Below are positions 18,175 to 27,495 of a stretch of DNA of 64,000 nucleotides, piece by piece. Under the pieces are notes generated by a model. That model worked only from the letters and a program-made list of their open reading frames with translations, ran no database searches and was not told the origin of the DNA. Source of the DNA: Mesorhizobium sp. (lineage in GTDB: Bacteria; Pseudomonadota; Alphaproteobacteria; Rhizobiales; Rhizobiaceae); NCBI GenBank assembly GCA_004020645.1, contig SAQL01000013.1, positions 124,001 to 188,000 on the forward strand, given 5' to 3'. Numbering within the stretch: the first letter of the stretch is position 1; each line of letters begins with the position of its first letter. A program made the position numbers and the translations under genes.

Positions 18175-19068
18175 TCAGGAGGTCTGGTCAAACTTCATGA
18201 TGGCCGGTATTGTCCGCATCAGGATCGAAAGATCGCGGCGCAGAGACCATGTTCGAACGTACTGCGTATCCAGTAATACGCGATGTGAATACTCGGTCAT
18301 GTTTCTCCCGTTTATCTGCCAGAGGCCGGTCAGTCCTGGCCGCGTCTTCAAATATTCGTGCGACGCGGCGCCATAGCGGTACAATTCGTCGGCAACGACA
18401 GGTCGCGGTCCGACGCAACTCATGTCACCACGCAGGATGTTGAATAGCTGCGGCAGCTCATCCAGGCTCGATTTGCGAAGCATGCTTCCGAGAAACAGGA
18501 TACGCGGATCGCACTTCAGTTTCTGGTTGGCTGCCCATTCCTGGGCGGCTTGTGGATTGCAGCTCAGATGCCGTTCGAGCACCTCCTCGGCATTCGGTAC
18601 CATGGTGCGGAACTTGTAGCAGTCGAAGGCCTTTCCGTTGAATCCAATACGCCGGTGAACGAACAGCACCGGACCGCCTGTCGTGGCCTTGATCAGTAGC
18701 GCGATCAGAACCAAGATCGGACCGGCCAGAATGAGCGCTGTCGAGGCTACCATCAGATCCAGCAACCTCTTGGCCCAACCGCCGAGAGGCTGTCGGCGGT
18801 CGCCCCGCGCATCTTCAATGCTTGCCGTTTGCATATCCGGCTCAAGCGAAACGGTGCCATTGTCATGGCTTGCGTTGAGTTGAGGCGACGAAAGGTCTGG
18901 CGTGTTCGATGTGGCGGCCGCGCTGCTTTCAAGCCGAAGAGGCAATGTCGCCGCAGGCCTGGCTCCGACCAGAATGGCCCAGTCTTCGTTGGCCCAGTCT
19001 TCCATGGCCAAGTCTTCAATGGCCAAGTCTTCGCACGGTCGCAGGTTGCTTTCGATCACGTTGGACAT
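18175..19068 (-). CDS. exoY: Undecaprenyl-phosphate sugar phosphotransferase, ExoY-like
   Basis: A 297-residue priming glycosyltransferase that moves a sugar phosphate onto undecaprenyl phosphate to begin the repeat unit. The C-terminal 200 residues form the bacterial sugar transferase domain: KRLLDLMVASTALILAGPIL (membrane hairpin), FDCYKFRTMVPNAEEVL, SLDELPQLFNILRGDMSCVG, then PRPV and RPGLTGLWQING. The N-terminal 90 residues are unusual, with four tandem acidic pentapeptides EDLAx or EDWAx near residues 13-32 followed by low-complexity sequence. The frame starts at ATG 19068; the true start could be later, excluding the repeat. Confidence 0.88.
   Translation of the reverse strand: MSNVIESNLRPCEDLAIEDLAMEDWANEDWAILVGARPAATLPLRLESSAAATSNTPDLSSPQLNASHDNGTVSLEPDMQTASIEDARGDRRQPLGGWAKRLLDLMVASTALILAGPILVLIALLIKATTGGPVLFVHRRIGFNGKAFDCYKFRTMVPNAEEVLERHLSCNPQAAQEWAANQKLKCDPRILFLGSMLRKSSLDELPQLFNILRGDMSCVGPRPVVADELYRYGAASHEYLKTRPGLTGLWQINGRNMTEYSHRVLLDTQYVRTWSLRRDLSILMRTIPAIMKFDQTS
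18974..19033. repeat. Four tandem 15-bp units inside exoY
   Basis: Four copies of a 15-base unit (consensus ATGGCCMAGTCTTCR on the plus strand) lie end to end. On the minus strand they encode the pentapeptide E-D-[LW]-A-x four times in the N-terminal extension of the sugar transferase. The unit length is a multiple of three, so gain or loss of copies would keep the frame. Confidence 0.85.
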
Positions 19069-19391
19069 CTCTGCTTGCGCCCGATTTCAGCTGTTTTTCG
19101 TTTGCATTTTGTCGACGACGGATGATCTCCGGCAAGCAAGGAAAAGGTGGTAGATTGGGGATGATTGGCAGCGGGGGCTACCCCCTATGATGCTAGGCTG
19201 GGTACGGACGAATGGCTGCTCCGTCCAATGACTGGCACGATATCGGAATCGATCGTTCGTCTCGCGGTTCTCTGCGCCGCCTGCAAGGGGCGCAGATTCA
19301 TTTTGACAGGCAGTGTTCGAATTGACAGGCGGTGTCGAGACTTGCCGCTGGGCTCGCGCTCGACCGACACCGCTGCGAGGAAGACAGGGTG
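19069..19391. other. Gap between exoY and exoP-like genes
   Basis: A 323-base gap with no convincing gene. It must hold the promoter of the ExoY-like gene, which reads leftward. A near-perfect palindrome of five G, a short core and five C lies around 19172-19184 and could be a regulator site. I could not assign a sigma factor motif with confidence. Confidence 0.4.
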
Positions 19392-21275
19392 TCAGCGCGG
19401 TGCTTGGCCTGCGCGCTTCCGGTAACGATGAGCCGAAACAGAACGAACACGTGTCATCAACACGCCAAGGACGGACGAATTGGTGTTTTTGAGTGTCTGC
19501 GTCAGGTCTTCCAGTTGATCAAGCGGCGTCACGCCCCACTGCGCCACCACAATCACGCCATCAAGAAGCGGGCAGACAGCAAGCCCTTCGGCACCTGAAC
19601 TAAACGATGGGAGCTCAACAATGACGACGCTGTAGGCGTCAACGTCGCTCAGTAATTTCTCCATGTTATCGGGAACAAGCAAATTCGTCGAATTCGACAC
19701 ATCGTTCTTCAAGTAATAAAACGATGTCTTTTCAATAAACTGGATTTGCTTGCCGATATCTTTGGGGCTCCCGGAATCTCCATCGATCACGTTGAGATCG
19801 GAGGACAAGAGAAGTTCGTTGGCCAGTGCCGACCTATGGTCGGCGTTGATCACGAGGGTCGTTGTGCCCGACACTCCACACAGGGCCGCCAGATTGCTTA
19901 CAACGGTGCTCTTTCCATCACCGGGGGACACGGATGTGATTCCGATGCGACGTCTTGAATGGGTGGCCCCGGCCAAGCCCATGATCGCCTTGAAGCTCCT
20001 GAGGCTGCCGCTGAAAGAAGAGTCTGGATTCCTGAGCACCTCGTCAAGCCGGCCAAAACCACCCCGCCTGAAACTGACCGGCGGCAATTCTCCAATACAG
20101 GCTAGGCCCAGTTCGCGGCGGATCTGATGCGGCGTCCTCACGTTGCGATCGAGGCCGCGTCGCACCACGGCGAACCCGATGCCAGCCACCAGTCCGGCAA
20201 GTGCGCCAAAGGCGAGGATCAGCGTCTTGCGCGGCCGACTTGCTTTCTTTGGGCTCGTTGCGGATGTAATGACACGAGCGTTGGCGATCAGATAAAGCTG
20301 CTGGTCGACCGAGTTCGTATACGCCCCGAGCAGGCTTTCATACATCTTGCGATAGGTGTCGGCGGTAACTTCCAACTGCTCTAGCGTAGTCTGGCGTGTT
20401 GGCTGTTCTTCGCTGGGCGCGAGACCCTGTCCCTCGATGGGCGTCTCGTCCTGACCTATGCTGTAGTCGTGTTTTGCGCGAAACTGCTGGACGACCCTGG
20501 TCGCCCTGTTCATCTGATCGCCAACCTCCCGCATCCGCCTTTCCAACCATGCGATGCCTTCGCCGGCCGCTTTTGTTGTCGTTTGCACTTGCTCACGCAC
20601 GAACGCCTCCGCCGTGGCGTTTGCGACGCGTGCCGCTAATGCCGGGTCCAGAGACTGGAACGAAATGTCTATTGCATACGACACACCGACACGCTGGACA
20701 TCCAGGCCATCGTTGAAAATCTCGACGGCGCTACGCCGACGCTCGGATTCCAGCTGCGGACTGTTCGTTTCTATTCGATCCGGCCAAGGCAGCGCTCGTT
20801 GGAAGAAATTCGTCAACGCGGCGTAGCTGGTATCGAGCCCGCCGGCCTCAACGACACTCATCCAGGCCCTGCGAAACCTCTCGCCGATGGTCGGACCGTG
20901 CATATCCCTGAACGTCGGATTGTCCATGAGTCCAAGGTCATCGATCACCATCATCGCGATCTTCTGGGAGCGCAGAACTGCGAGCTGGCTCTCGACCTGA
21001 GCGGTATCGAGCGACAGATTCACTTCGGCGGGTTGCTGCTGAAGGTTTCTGGGTATCTTTGGTTCGATCAGGATCTGGGTGCGCGCGGTATAAATAGAAT
21101 CCGAGGTAGCAAAGTAAAACGTGGCGCAAACGATTCCGGCGACGATGAACGCCAGAATCGAGAAGAGATACTGCCGAACAAATGAAACAACGTCAGCGAG
21201 GCTGATAAAGTCCTGCGCGGCATCCGCTCCGAGCCAGGGCTTGTGAGCAGTTGCCGTCAACGGCCGGTCTAGCAT
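19392..21275 (-). CDS. exoP: ExoP-like polysaccharide co-polymerase with ATPase domain
   Basis: A 627-residue inner-membrane protein of the Wzz/BY-kinase type that sets chain length. ATG 21275 is preferred over an upstream GTG at 21338. A transmembrane segment (LFSILAFIVAGIVCATFYF) follows about 35 residues. The periplasmic coiled-coil region ends near a second segment (ILAFGALAGLVAGIGFAVV). The cytoplasmic ATPase has Walker A (SVSPGDGKSTVVSNLA). The A-prime motif reads LVINADHRS and the Walker B region VVIVELPS, each missing the usual Asp. The C-terminus lacks the tyrosine cluster of BY-kinases. Confidence 0.85.
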   Translation of the reverse strand: MLDRPLTATAHKPWLGADAAQDFISLADVVSFVRQYLFSILAFIVAGIVCATFYFATSDSIYTARTQILIEPKIPRNLQQQPAEVNLSLDTAQVESQLAVLRSQKIAMMVIDDLGLMDNPTFRDMHGPTIGERFRRAWMSVVEAGGLDTSYAALTNFFQRALPWPDRIETNSPQLESERRRSAVEIFNDGLDVQRVGVSYAIDISFQSLDPALAARVANATAEAFVREQVQTTTKAAGEGIAWLERRMREVGDQMNRATRVVQQFRAKHDYSIGQDETPIEGQGLAPSEEQPTRQTTLEQLEVTADTYRKMYESLLGAYTNSVDQQLYLIANARVITSATSPKKASRPRKTLILAFGALAGLVAGIGFAVVRRGLDRNVRTPHQIRRELGLACIGELPPVSFRRGGFGRLDEVLRNPDSSFSGSLRSFKAIMGLAGATHSRRRIGITSVSPGDGKSTVVSNLAALCGVSGTTTLVINADHRSALANELLLSSDLNVIDGDSGSPKDIGKQIQFIEKTSFYYLKNDVSNSTNLLVPDNMEKLLSDVDAYSVVIVELPSFSSGAEGLAVCPLLDGVIVVAQWGVTPLDQLEDLTQTLKNTNSSVLGVLMTRVRSVSAHRYRKRAGQAPR

Positions 21276-21393
21276 GGCTTCAATCCAAATCTGCAACAAA
21301 AAGAGCGGCGAACTGCAACGGTCGAGCAGGATCGCCACCGACGGGCCCCATTGCCAGCATGCAGCCGTGCCACTGTCATGACGACAAAACCGT

Positions 21394-22164
21394 TTAGCTC
21401 GGTCGGCTCAACACGTGGACGCCAGGAAACATCTCATTGAGCTTGTAGACGACCTCCGTCCTGTTGGTCGCCTTCAGCTTCTTCATGATGTTGCGGATAT
21501 GGACCTTGACCGTGCTCTCTCGGAGGTTGAGCTCGTGAGCGATTATCTTGTTCGCCTTCCCGCGCCTGAGAGCCTGGACGACTTCTTCTTGCCGCTCCGT
21601 GAACACGCTCGCCATGGGCCTTGTCATTTCGACGGTTGTGTCGATTGCCTTGTGCTGGGCAAGCACGCTGCTTGCAGGGACAAATGTGCCACCGGCAAGC
21701 ACAAGATTTACGGCTTCAACACAGATCTCGAAACGGATCGACGAAGGGATGTAGGCTTTTGCGCCATAATTCAACGCCTTCAGAATCTGCTCTAAATCGT
21801 CGGTATCGGCCAAAATCACCACTGGTATCGGGTGGGCCTCATTCACGAGATCGGCGATTTCGCTGCCGGTCCTTGCATCTGTCACCTTTCGGCTGCCCAC
21901 GTTCAGCAGAATAGCCGATATCGACAGTACATTCTCTTGATGCCGCCACTCTTCGATCGAACCGAACGACAGGATTTCCTTCCCGATGCCATAGGCGGTC
22001 AGGCATTGCGCAAGACATTGTCGGTCAAGCACTCGCTCATCCAGCAGAGCCAGGCAGGATTCGGCTAAGCCGTGTCTATGAAGATGTATTCCATTCCCGG
22101 TCGTCCGCGATACGAATTCCAGTGCACCGGGTGATTTGCTATCCATTTGAATTGTCGGAACCAT
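21394..22164 (-). CDS. LuxR-type transcription regulator with degenerate receiver
   Basis: A 256-residue regulator. ATG 22164 is chosen because GGGGAG lies seven bases upstream. The C-terminal HTH is typical of the NarL/LuxR family (TERQEEVVQALRRGKANKII, then STVKVHIRNIMKKL). The N-terminal half aligns with a response-regulator receiver (LALLDERVLDRQCL, ILLNVGSRK, PVVILADTDD, YGAKAYIPSS), but the phospho-acceptor position after ILL is Asn, not Asp. Phosphorylation is therefore unlikely. Its place next to the ExoP-like gene suggests it controls exopolysaccharide genes. Confidence 0.85.
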   Translation of the reverse strand: MVPTIQMDSKSPGALEFVSRTTGNGIHLHRHGLAESCLALLDERVLDRQCLAQCLTAYGIGKEILSFGSIEEWRHQENVLSISAILLNVGSRKVTDARTGSEIADLVNEAHPIPVVILADTDDLEQILKALNYGAKAYIPSSIRFEICVEAVNLVLAGGTFVPASSVLAQHKAIDTTVEMTRPMASVFTERQEEVVQALRRGKANKIIAHELNLRESTVKVHIRNIMKKLKATNRTEVVYKLNEMFPGVHVLSRPS

Positions 22165-22353
22165 GAACTTACTCCCCAAACTTTACCCATGTTTCGAGAC
22201 CAGTACGAGATGGACTTCAGGCAAATACTATTTCCCACGAGCGATGTTCTGTTCGCGTCGCCTTCACTATAACTGTGGGATTCCCAAGCCCCACTATGGA
22301 ACAGCACTGCCCCGTCAATAATGTTTATCGGCCAAAAGATGCGCCTTCACTAA

Positions 22354-22374
22354 TTTAGGTTAACAAAACCTAAA
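22354..22374. promoter_or_regulatory. Perfect 8-bp inverted repeat upstream of the LuxR-type gene
   Basis: Arms TTTAGGTT (22354-22361) and AACCTAAA (22367-22374) flank a five-base loop in an AT-rich stretch. No run of T follows on either strand in terminator position. It lies about 190 bases upstream of the regulator start, so a protein-binding site is more likely than a terminator. Confidence 0.5.
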
Positions 22375-22380
22375 AAATTT

Positions 22381-22581
22381 CTACTCCTTCACTTGGCCTA
22401 ATTCATTCGGTGTACGAATGAGGGTATCAGAGAACACACCGACCGGAATCTGGATCTCGCGTTGTTTGCCAGGCGCGGGTAGTCGCCGAACATAAAGACA
22501 GCCGGCTTCGCCGATGGCGGTGTGGCTTTGACGCGCGTCGCGCCACCCTTGGCGTCGTGCACCAATGTAAGTGTCAACCAT
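22381..22581 (-). CDS. Small hypothetical protein coupled to crp gene
   Basis: A 66-residue basic protein whose ATG (22581) overlaps the stop of the Crp/Fnr gene by eight bases, an arrangement typical of coupled translation. It has no recognisable domain or membrane segment. The length is short enough that chance is possible; the overlap is the main support. Confidence 0.38.
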   Translation of the reverse strand: MVDTYIGARRQGWRDARQSHTAIGEAGCLYVRRLPAPGKQREIQIPVGVFSDTLIRTPNELGQVKE

Positions 22582-23293
22582 CGATATACCTGTCATCGAA
22601 TTCGGCAAATTTCGTTACGCCCTGCCGATCCAGCACGCGGACATGACCTTGGCGGAACTCCAGAAACCCGCGCTCCCGCAATTCCCGCAGCATTCGATTG
22701 ACATGGACGGGCGTCAGCCCGAGCGCGTCCGCGAGGTCGTACTGGGTGAGAGGGCATGCATAGCCAGTGCGGCTGACAGTGCCGACGCGCTCCAATCGCG
22801 CTCTCAGTTCGAGCAGCAGGTGCGCTGTACGCGCCAAGGCGCTGCGTCGACCTACATTGGTTAGGTGTTGGGCAACAATCGCTCTCTGGCGCGCGAGAGT
22901 TTCGAGAAAAAGGGAGGCTATGTAGGGCGACTTCGCTGCGCCAAGAGCAAGTGTCTTGGTCGAGGCTTCTAACACCGCAAGGTCGGTTTGAGCCACAAAT
23001 GTCTCAAGAGCAGTGCCCGAGTACGTCTGTGGCCGGACAATGTCGCCCTTCAGCGCAAAGTCCAAAATCTGTCGCTGGCCACCGGCAAGATCATGAGAAA
23101 TGCATCCCCAGCCAGACTCTATTATGAAGACGCGATCGCCGTCCTCGCCCTGATTGACGATAGCGGTTTCCGCCGCATATCGCTTTGGCACGAAGCCTAG
23201 CGCCTTGATATACGCCTTATCGTCGCTTTTGACTGCGACTGACGTCGGCCGGTGTTCATTCTCACTCAATAAAAGGCTTGTAGCATACGTCAT
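22574..23293 (-). CDS. Crp/Fnr-family transcription regulator
   Basis: A 239-residue regulator with an N-terminal cyclic-nucleotide-binding-like beta roll (VNQGEDGDRVFIIESGWGCI, FALKGDIV) and a C-terminal winged helix (PLTQYDLADALGLTPVHVNR, then MLRELRERG). No Cys cluster for an iron-sulfur centre is seen in the FNR position. Many rhizobial Crp/Fnr proteins of this size act in stress or surface responses. Its target is not evident; it is separated from the LuxR-type gene by about 400 bases. Confidence 0.87.
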   Translation of the reverse strand: MTYATSLLLSENEHRPTSVAVKSDDKAYIKALGFVPKRYAAETAIVNQGEDGDRVFIIESGWGCISHDLAGGQRQILDFALKGDIVRPQTYSGTALETFVAQTDLAVLEASTKTLALGAAKSPYIASLFLETLARQRAIVAQHLTNVGRRSALARTAHLLLELRARLERVGTVSRTGYACPLTQYDLADALGLTPVHVNRMLRELRERGFLEFRQGHVRVLDRQGVTKFAEFDDRYIDG

Positions 23294-24336
23294 TCGAACC
23301 CCGCCAATCCGCCCCTAGATAACCTCCCTACGCAAAAACGTACTCCAGCTTTGACATGTTGAGTACCCTGCGCGGGCTACAACCAATGGGTGATATTGCA
23401 CTGCACTCTCACAAAAAGGCAAGGATCACGCCTGATCGAGCGCAGTAGGACCCGATATTCATCATAAAGTTTGACCGACTCTCTGCACCATCCATTCGAA
23501 TGGCAAGGCCTCCGGCGGTCGGAAGCGCTTGGTGACACCAGCCACTCACCGTGCAACTTTCGAACACGCACGCTTACGGATCGCTTACGACCTTCGGTGT
23601 GACTGGCCCGCCGTACCCAAGCATCGCTGCTGACTTGAGGTCGCGCTGACGTTGTCCGGCGCGAACCGCCCGGTCGATCGGGCGGAACGTGCCACTTCTT
23701 TATGCAACCCTCTGATTTCACTCGCAGGTAACACCTCGGAATGCTCCAACTCGAGCAGCACCGATTCACTCAAGTGCAATGCTGCAAGCCGCTGCAGGTC
23801 AGCTGCCTCACAGGACCAGCAGCTCGCCACTGGGGCCGGCACGATATTTTCTCTTTGCCGTGATGATGTTTCAACGGACAAGAGCGTTAGTTCACACGCT
23901 CGGAACTACTCCGGCTCGATGAGTAACCTTCGCCGCAGTTCCAGGACCCGGAATGGGTCGATTGACGCCCCTCTTTCGAGCCAAACTGTCTCCGGTTTCA
24001 GCCGCGACAGTGGCAAGGTATACCTCATTCGCGGTAGCTATGACTCCCCGACTATCTCGCAAATGCGAAGAGACCGCCTGCCACGTACCCGGAAGAGGGT
24101 ATGTCTGGAGTGCCGATGCCACCGACCGAAGGCCGTGCAACGGGGGGCGCATCGGCTTTTGCGCATCATGGAATCCAGCGCTTAGGACGAGCGGCACTTC
24201 AACCGCCTTAATTGCGCTCCATAGCGTGAACGCTCCACCGCCAAATTGGTACACCCTTGGCGGACTGAGCTCAGGTCACGCTGAAAATGTCGCCTGACTC
24301 GGGCAGGACCTGCTGTTGACGTAGTCGGCCCGCATC
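23294..24336. other. 1-kb gap without a confident gene
   Basis: Two minus-strand frames (24254-23892 and 23881-23585) stand 10 bases apart. The second, starting at TTG, includes ADLQRLAALHLSESVLLELE and looks helical, but neither has a recognisable family or a convincing ribosome-binding site. I see no RNA gene or mobile element. Gene debris or one or two unknown small genes are both possible. Confidence 0.35.
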
Positions 24337-25548
24337 TCATCGGTTACGTCCCCACTGCTCACCACCCAATAGCCGTGGGGTTTCCTGATTCCCTATCGGG
24401 GACGCTAAACCGCCACGTCGATCTCGTTTGGCGGCGGGTTTGGGGAACCGTCCCCTGACGGCGTTTTGAATCCTCTTTTCCAACCACATAACGGCCATGC
24501 TCAAACCTAAAACGAGCAGGATGGAGAGAACGAAAACAATGGGCATTGGAAAACCTAATGAAAACAACCACCACACCATAACCATCCCAAATGAATAGTG
24601 ATTCAAATATATAGGATAGCTTATTCCTCCAATATACTTCACTAGTGCGTTGCGCCTATAAATCTTATGCTTAACGAACTCACCATATTTTATTCCAGCG
24701 GCCATTGCGTACATGCAGATCAACCAAATTATCACTGCTGATAGCTTGTACTCATAACCGCGTTCAATCGAAATAAAGATCTCCACAGTGCTCATACTGC
24801 CAAAAAGCAATAACAATACTGCCTTCCACGCATGGTTCCCCATTCTGAGATGGTCATCACCATCGTTCTTGACAAGAAAGAAGATCATACCTGCAGCGAA
24901 GAAAACGCCGTGCTGCAGCAGGAGCAGTTTGAAGGGGAACCGCGAAAGCACTAAAATCGCTTCCTCCGACCACGAGGACGGCGGCAGCAAATGCAACCCG
25001 GAGACAATAAGAAGGTATGCCGAGCTGGAAAACCCTATTATTTTGGCCAGATCATAGAGTGATAAACGAAACCTCGACAAAATTGACGCGGCCACCAAGA
25101 CGTAAAATACGGCCTCGACGACGAGAGACCATACGACCCCGTCGATATAAGGGCCCTTAGGAGACAACGTTACCGATCTGCAAAAATCCATCAGAAGATG
25201 GGAAAAATCCTCGCCATAAAGAGCTCGTGCGGCCAGGCTGACGAGCGCGGACAGCCACAAGGCTGGCAATATACGCGTAGCGCGCATGCGCGCGAAACGC
25301 AGCGCGTGCGACGCCCCCCCTTCGCCTGAGGCGCTCATGGCAATGACAAACCCGGAAATTACGAAAAAAACTTCGACCCCTACAGCACCCAAACCGGCAA
25401 ATGCCGACAGAAAACCGAAGGCGACATCGCTGCCCTCGGCGACTGACGCACTGCTCCAGGCGAATGTCGCGAAATGGTTCAGTAACACCAAAAGCGCTGC
25501 AAAAATGCGCAAGAAGTCCAAGACGTGGTAGTGGACATTGCGTTCCAT
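24337..25548 (-). CDS. Acyltransferase 3 family membrane protein
   Basis: A 403-residue polytopic membrane acyltransferase. It starts YHVLDFLRIFAALLVLLNHF, continues VEVFFVISGFVIAM and FARMRATRILPALWLS, and has about ten hydrophobic segments, the pattern of OafA/ExoZ enzymes that acylate cell-surface sugars. It stands alone, flanked by two gaps of about 1 kb. Its DNA is distinctly AT-richer than the genes around it, which suggests recent acquisition. Confidence 0.88.
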   Translation of the reverse strand: MERNVHYHVLDFLRIFAALLVLLNHFATFAWSSASVAEGSDVAFGFLSAFAGLGAVGVEVFFVISGFVIAMSASGEGGASHALRFARMRATRILPALWLSALVSLAARALYGEDFSHLLMDFCRSVTLSPKGPYIDGVVWSLVVEAVFYVLVAASILSRFRLSLYDLAKIIGFSSSAYLLIVSGLHLLPPSSWSEEAILVLSRFPFKLLLLQHGVFFAAGMIFFLVKNDGDDHLRMGNHAWKAVLLLLFGSMSTVEIFISIERGYEYKLSAVIIWLICMYAMAAGIKYGEFVKHKIYRRNALVKYIGGISYPIYLNHYSFGMVMVWWLFSLGFPMPIVFVLSILLVLGLSMAVMWLEKRIQNAVRGRFPKPAAKRDRRGGLASPIGNQETPRLLGGEQWGRNR

Positions 25549-26687
25549 ATAATGTTCCGAACCTTGCCAGCGGCCAAGGTCGAATATTATCGTGAAACGG
25601 TCAGTACACCTGCTACTACGTTCGGATATGAGCCAATTTGATTAGCCGTCGGATGTGACCTGTTTCCTGCGGCAGATCCACCAATCTGCTACGCCTGACC
25701 TTCTGCAGACGCGGTTTTTTCTCGGCGCCTTAATACGTGGAGTAGCGTTGCGTTCCAATCATTGCCATTGATGGAGAATGCTCCGCGCCGTCTTCAAGGT
25801 AACCGCATGTCTGTTGCTCATCGCCACCTTGGCCGCAACGATTGTGCCGATTGGTATGCGCCCCCATTGAGGACGCGCCGGCAGCGTCGGGGTTTCGGCT
25901 GGCTGCATCCTTGCAAAGAAAGGCTGGTTGAGACGCTAGAATGTCCGTCTGAGCGGCGCCACGAGCCATTGGTCGAACTGCATAGCATACCGCATGGCGG
26001 TGACGCTCCCACTCCTACAAATCCACCTGCTGTACTCCCAATTGGTGTCGCGCCCCTGATTGATGCCGTGCTAATGTTCCGGCCGGCTTGGGAGGTTCCG
26101 ATCGACTTCATTGCGAATGTGTTCGCCGGCGCGTGGGCTGCCGGAGTGCTTGCCGCCATCTGGTATGTCCGGATGCGGCCCTCGCCGCCCATTGCCGAAA
26201 GTCAGCAAGACCGCGATTTGCGGGAATGGCTGGGCGGCCAACTGTAAAGATCGCTCCTGGCGGATTTCCGGCAGGGCCCAACGTCGCCGTTCACCGCCGC
26301 TCGGCATTGATCGTTGTCGGTTGCGGGTCGCGTCCGGCCCCGTTGTCTGCGGGTCCACACGCATTGCGGCGCGAAGAGGTGCCTCCTGCGCTTGCGGAGT
26401 CGATGGCAGTCCTCCAACGGCACGGCCTGTGAATTCCACTGCCAGGCCGAACCCGAGTTTGCGGCGGCCGGCGGCTGGGCGCCGCTTGGCCCGCGTCTGT
26501 TTGGCCCTACAGCTCAGTTCCCGACGAGGCGATCGCGACGCTGACTAAGGCCGCACGCACGGCTTTTCCCGAATGGTGGTCGTGGCCGTCGGTTAATCGA
26601 GTGCGCCTGCCCGCCCTGATCCAAAAGGAACATTCATGGCCCTGTTCCGGATTTGACGCCTGGCGGACTCGTGGTCATGCTGGACCG
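25549..26687. other. 1.1-kb gap, possible gene remnants
   Basis: No frame here matches a family I know. A plus frame ending at 26247 has a membrane-like stretch (DFIANVFAGAWAAGVLAAIW). The frame leading into the phosphatase gene reads SVPDEAIATLTKAARTAFPE between about 26507 and 26600. Both may be pieces of decayed genes. Overlapping frames on both strands of this GC-rich stretch are otherwise unconvincing. Confidence 0.35.
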
Positions 26688-27458
26688 ATGACAAGGGGTG
26701 TACTGCTGGACCTCGCAGGCGTCATCTATGATAGCGATACCGCCATACCAGGCGGGATCGACGCAATCGCGCGTTTGCGCCAGGCCGGTTTGGCCATACG
26801 CTTCGTAAGCAATACCACGCGCTCGTCGAAACAGAGGGTTCTCGAACGTCTGAAGGCGATGGGACTCACCGTTACCAATGCAGATGTTTTCACGCCGGCG
26901 CACGCTGCGCGCGAATGGCTGCTTCGCAATGGCCGCGCGCCATACTTGTTGGTTCACCCCGGCCTTGCGCCGGATTTTTGCGAACTGCCGGATCGCGACA
27001 AGCGCGCCGTCATCGTCGGCGATGCCGGAGACGCCTTCACATATGCGGCGTTGAATGACGCGTTCCGCGAACTGAGCGCGGGGGCCGAATTGCTGGCCCT
27101 TGCCACCAACCGGACGTTTCGGGATGCCGACGGCGAGCTCAGCCTCGATGCAGGGCCATTCGTCGCGGCTTTGGAATTTGCCTCCCTGAAACGCGCAACC
27201 GTTCTCGGCAAGCCCTCGCCGGCATTCTTTCAGTCGGCGCTGGCAAGCATGGACTGTCCGCCAGATCAGGCGATCATGGTCGGTGACGACGCCGAGGCCG
27301 ATATAGCTGGCGCCCTGCGCGCCGGACTTTCGGGCGCGTTGCTGGTCCGGACAGGCAAATACCGGCAGGGCGATGAGAAACGGTTTGATCCGCGCCCGAC
27401 TGCGACCGTCGCCGATCTCGCGGCGGCAACCGACTGGATCATTGCGCGCCGAGACTGA
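26688..27458 (+). CDS. HAD-IIA family hydrolase
   Basis: A 256-residue haloacid-dehalogenase-type phosphatase. ATG 26688 is placed directly before the first motif (GVLLDLAGVIYDSD), where the nucleophile Asp lies; upstream in-frame sequence is not conserved in character. Motif II is RFVSNTTRSS, the Lys is in VLGKPSPAFF, and the final acidic motif is MVGDDAEADIAGA. The layout fits subfamily IIA (NagD or LHPP-like), often annotated as TIGR01458. The substrate is unknown. Confidence 0.85.
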   Translation: MTRGVLLDLAGVIYDSDTAIPGGIDAIARLRQAGLAIRFVSNTTRSSKQRVLERLKAMGLTVTNADVFTPAHAAREWLLRNGRAPYLLVHPGLAPDFCELPDRDKRAVIVGDAGDAFTYAALNDAFRELSAGAELLALATNRTFRDADGELSLDAGPFVAALEFASLKRATVLGKPSPAFFQSALASMDCPPDQAIMVGDDAEADIAGALRAGLSGALLVRTGKYRQGDEKRFDPRPTATVADLAAATDWIIARRD

Positions 27459-27495
27459 TTGCGCGGGCTGAACCGGCCGTACAGCGGGCGCTTCG

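Noticed and set aside
23652..24254. Plus- and minus-strand frames in the 1-kb gap
   Set aside because: Low-complexity translation, no motifs and mutual overlap; kept only as a described gap.
25818..26192. Minus frame starting GGEGRIRTYQ, which looks like tRNA-associated spurious proteins
   Set aside because: I looked for a tRNA on either strand here and found no acceptor stem, T-loop or CCA pattern.
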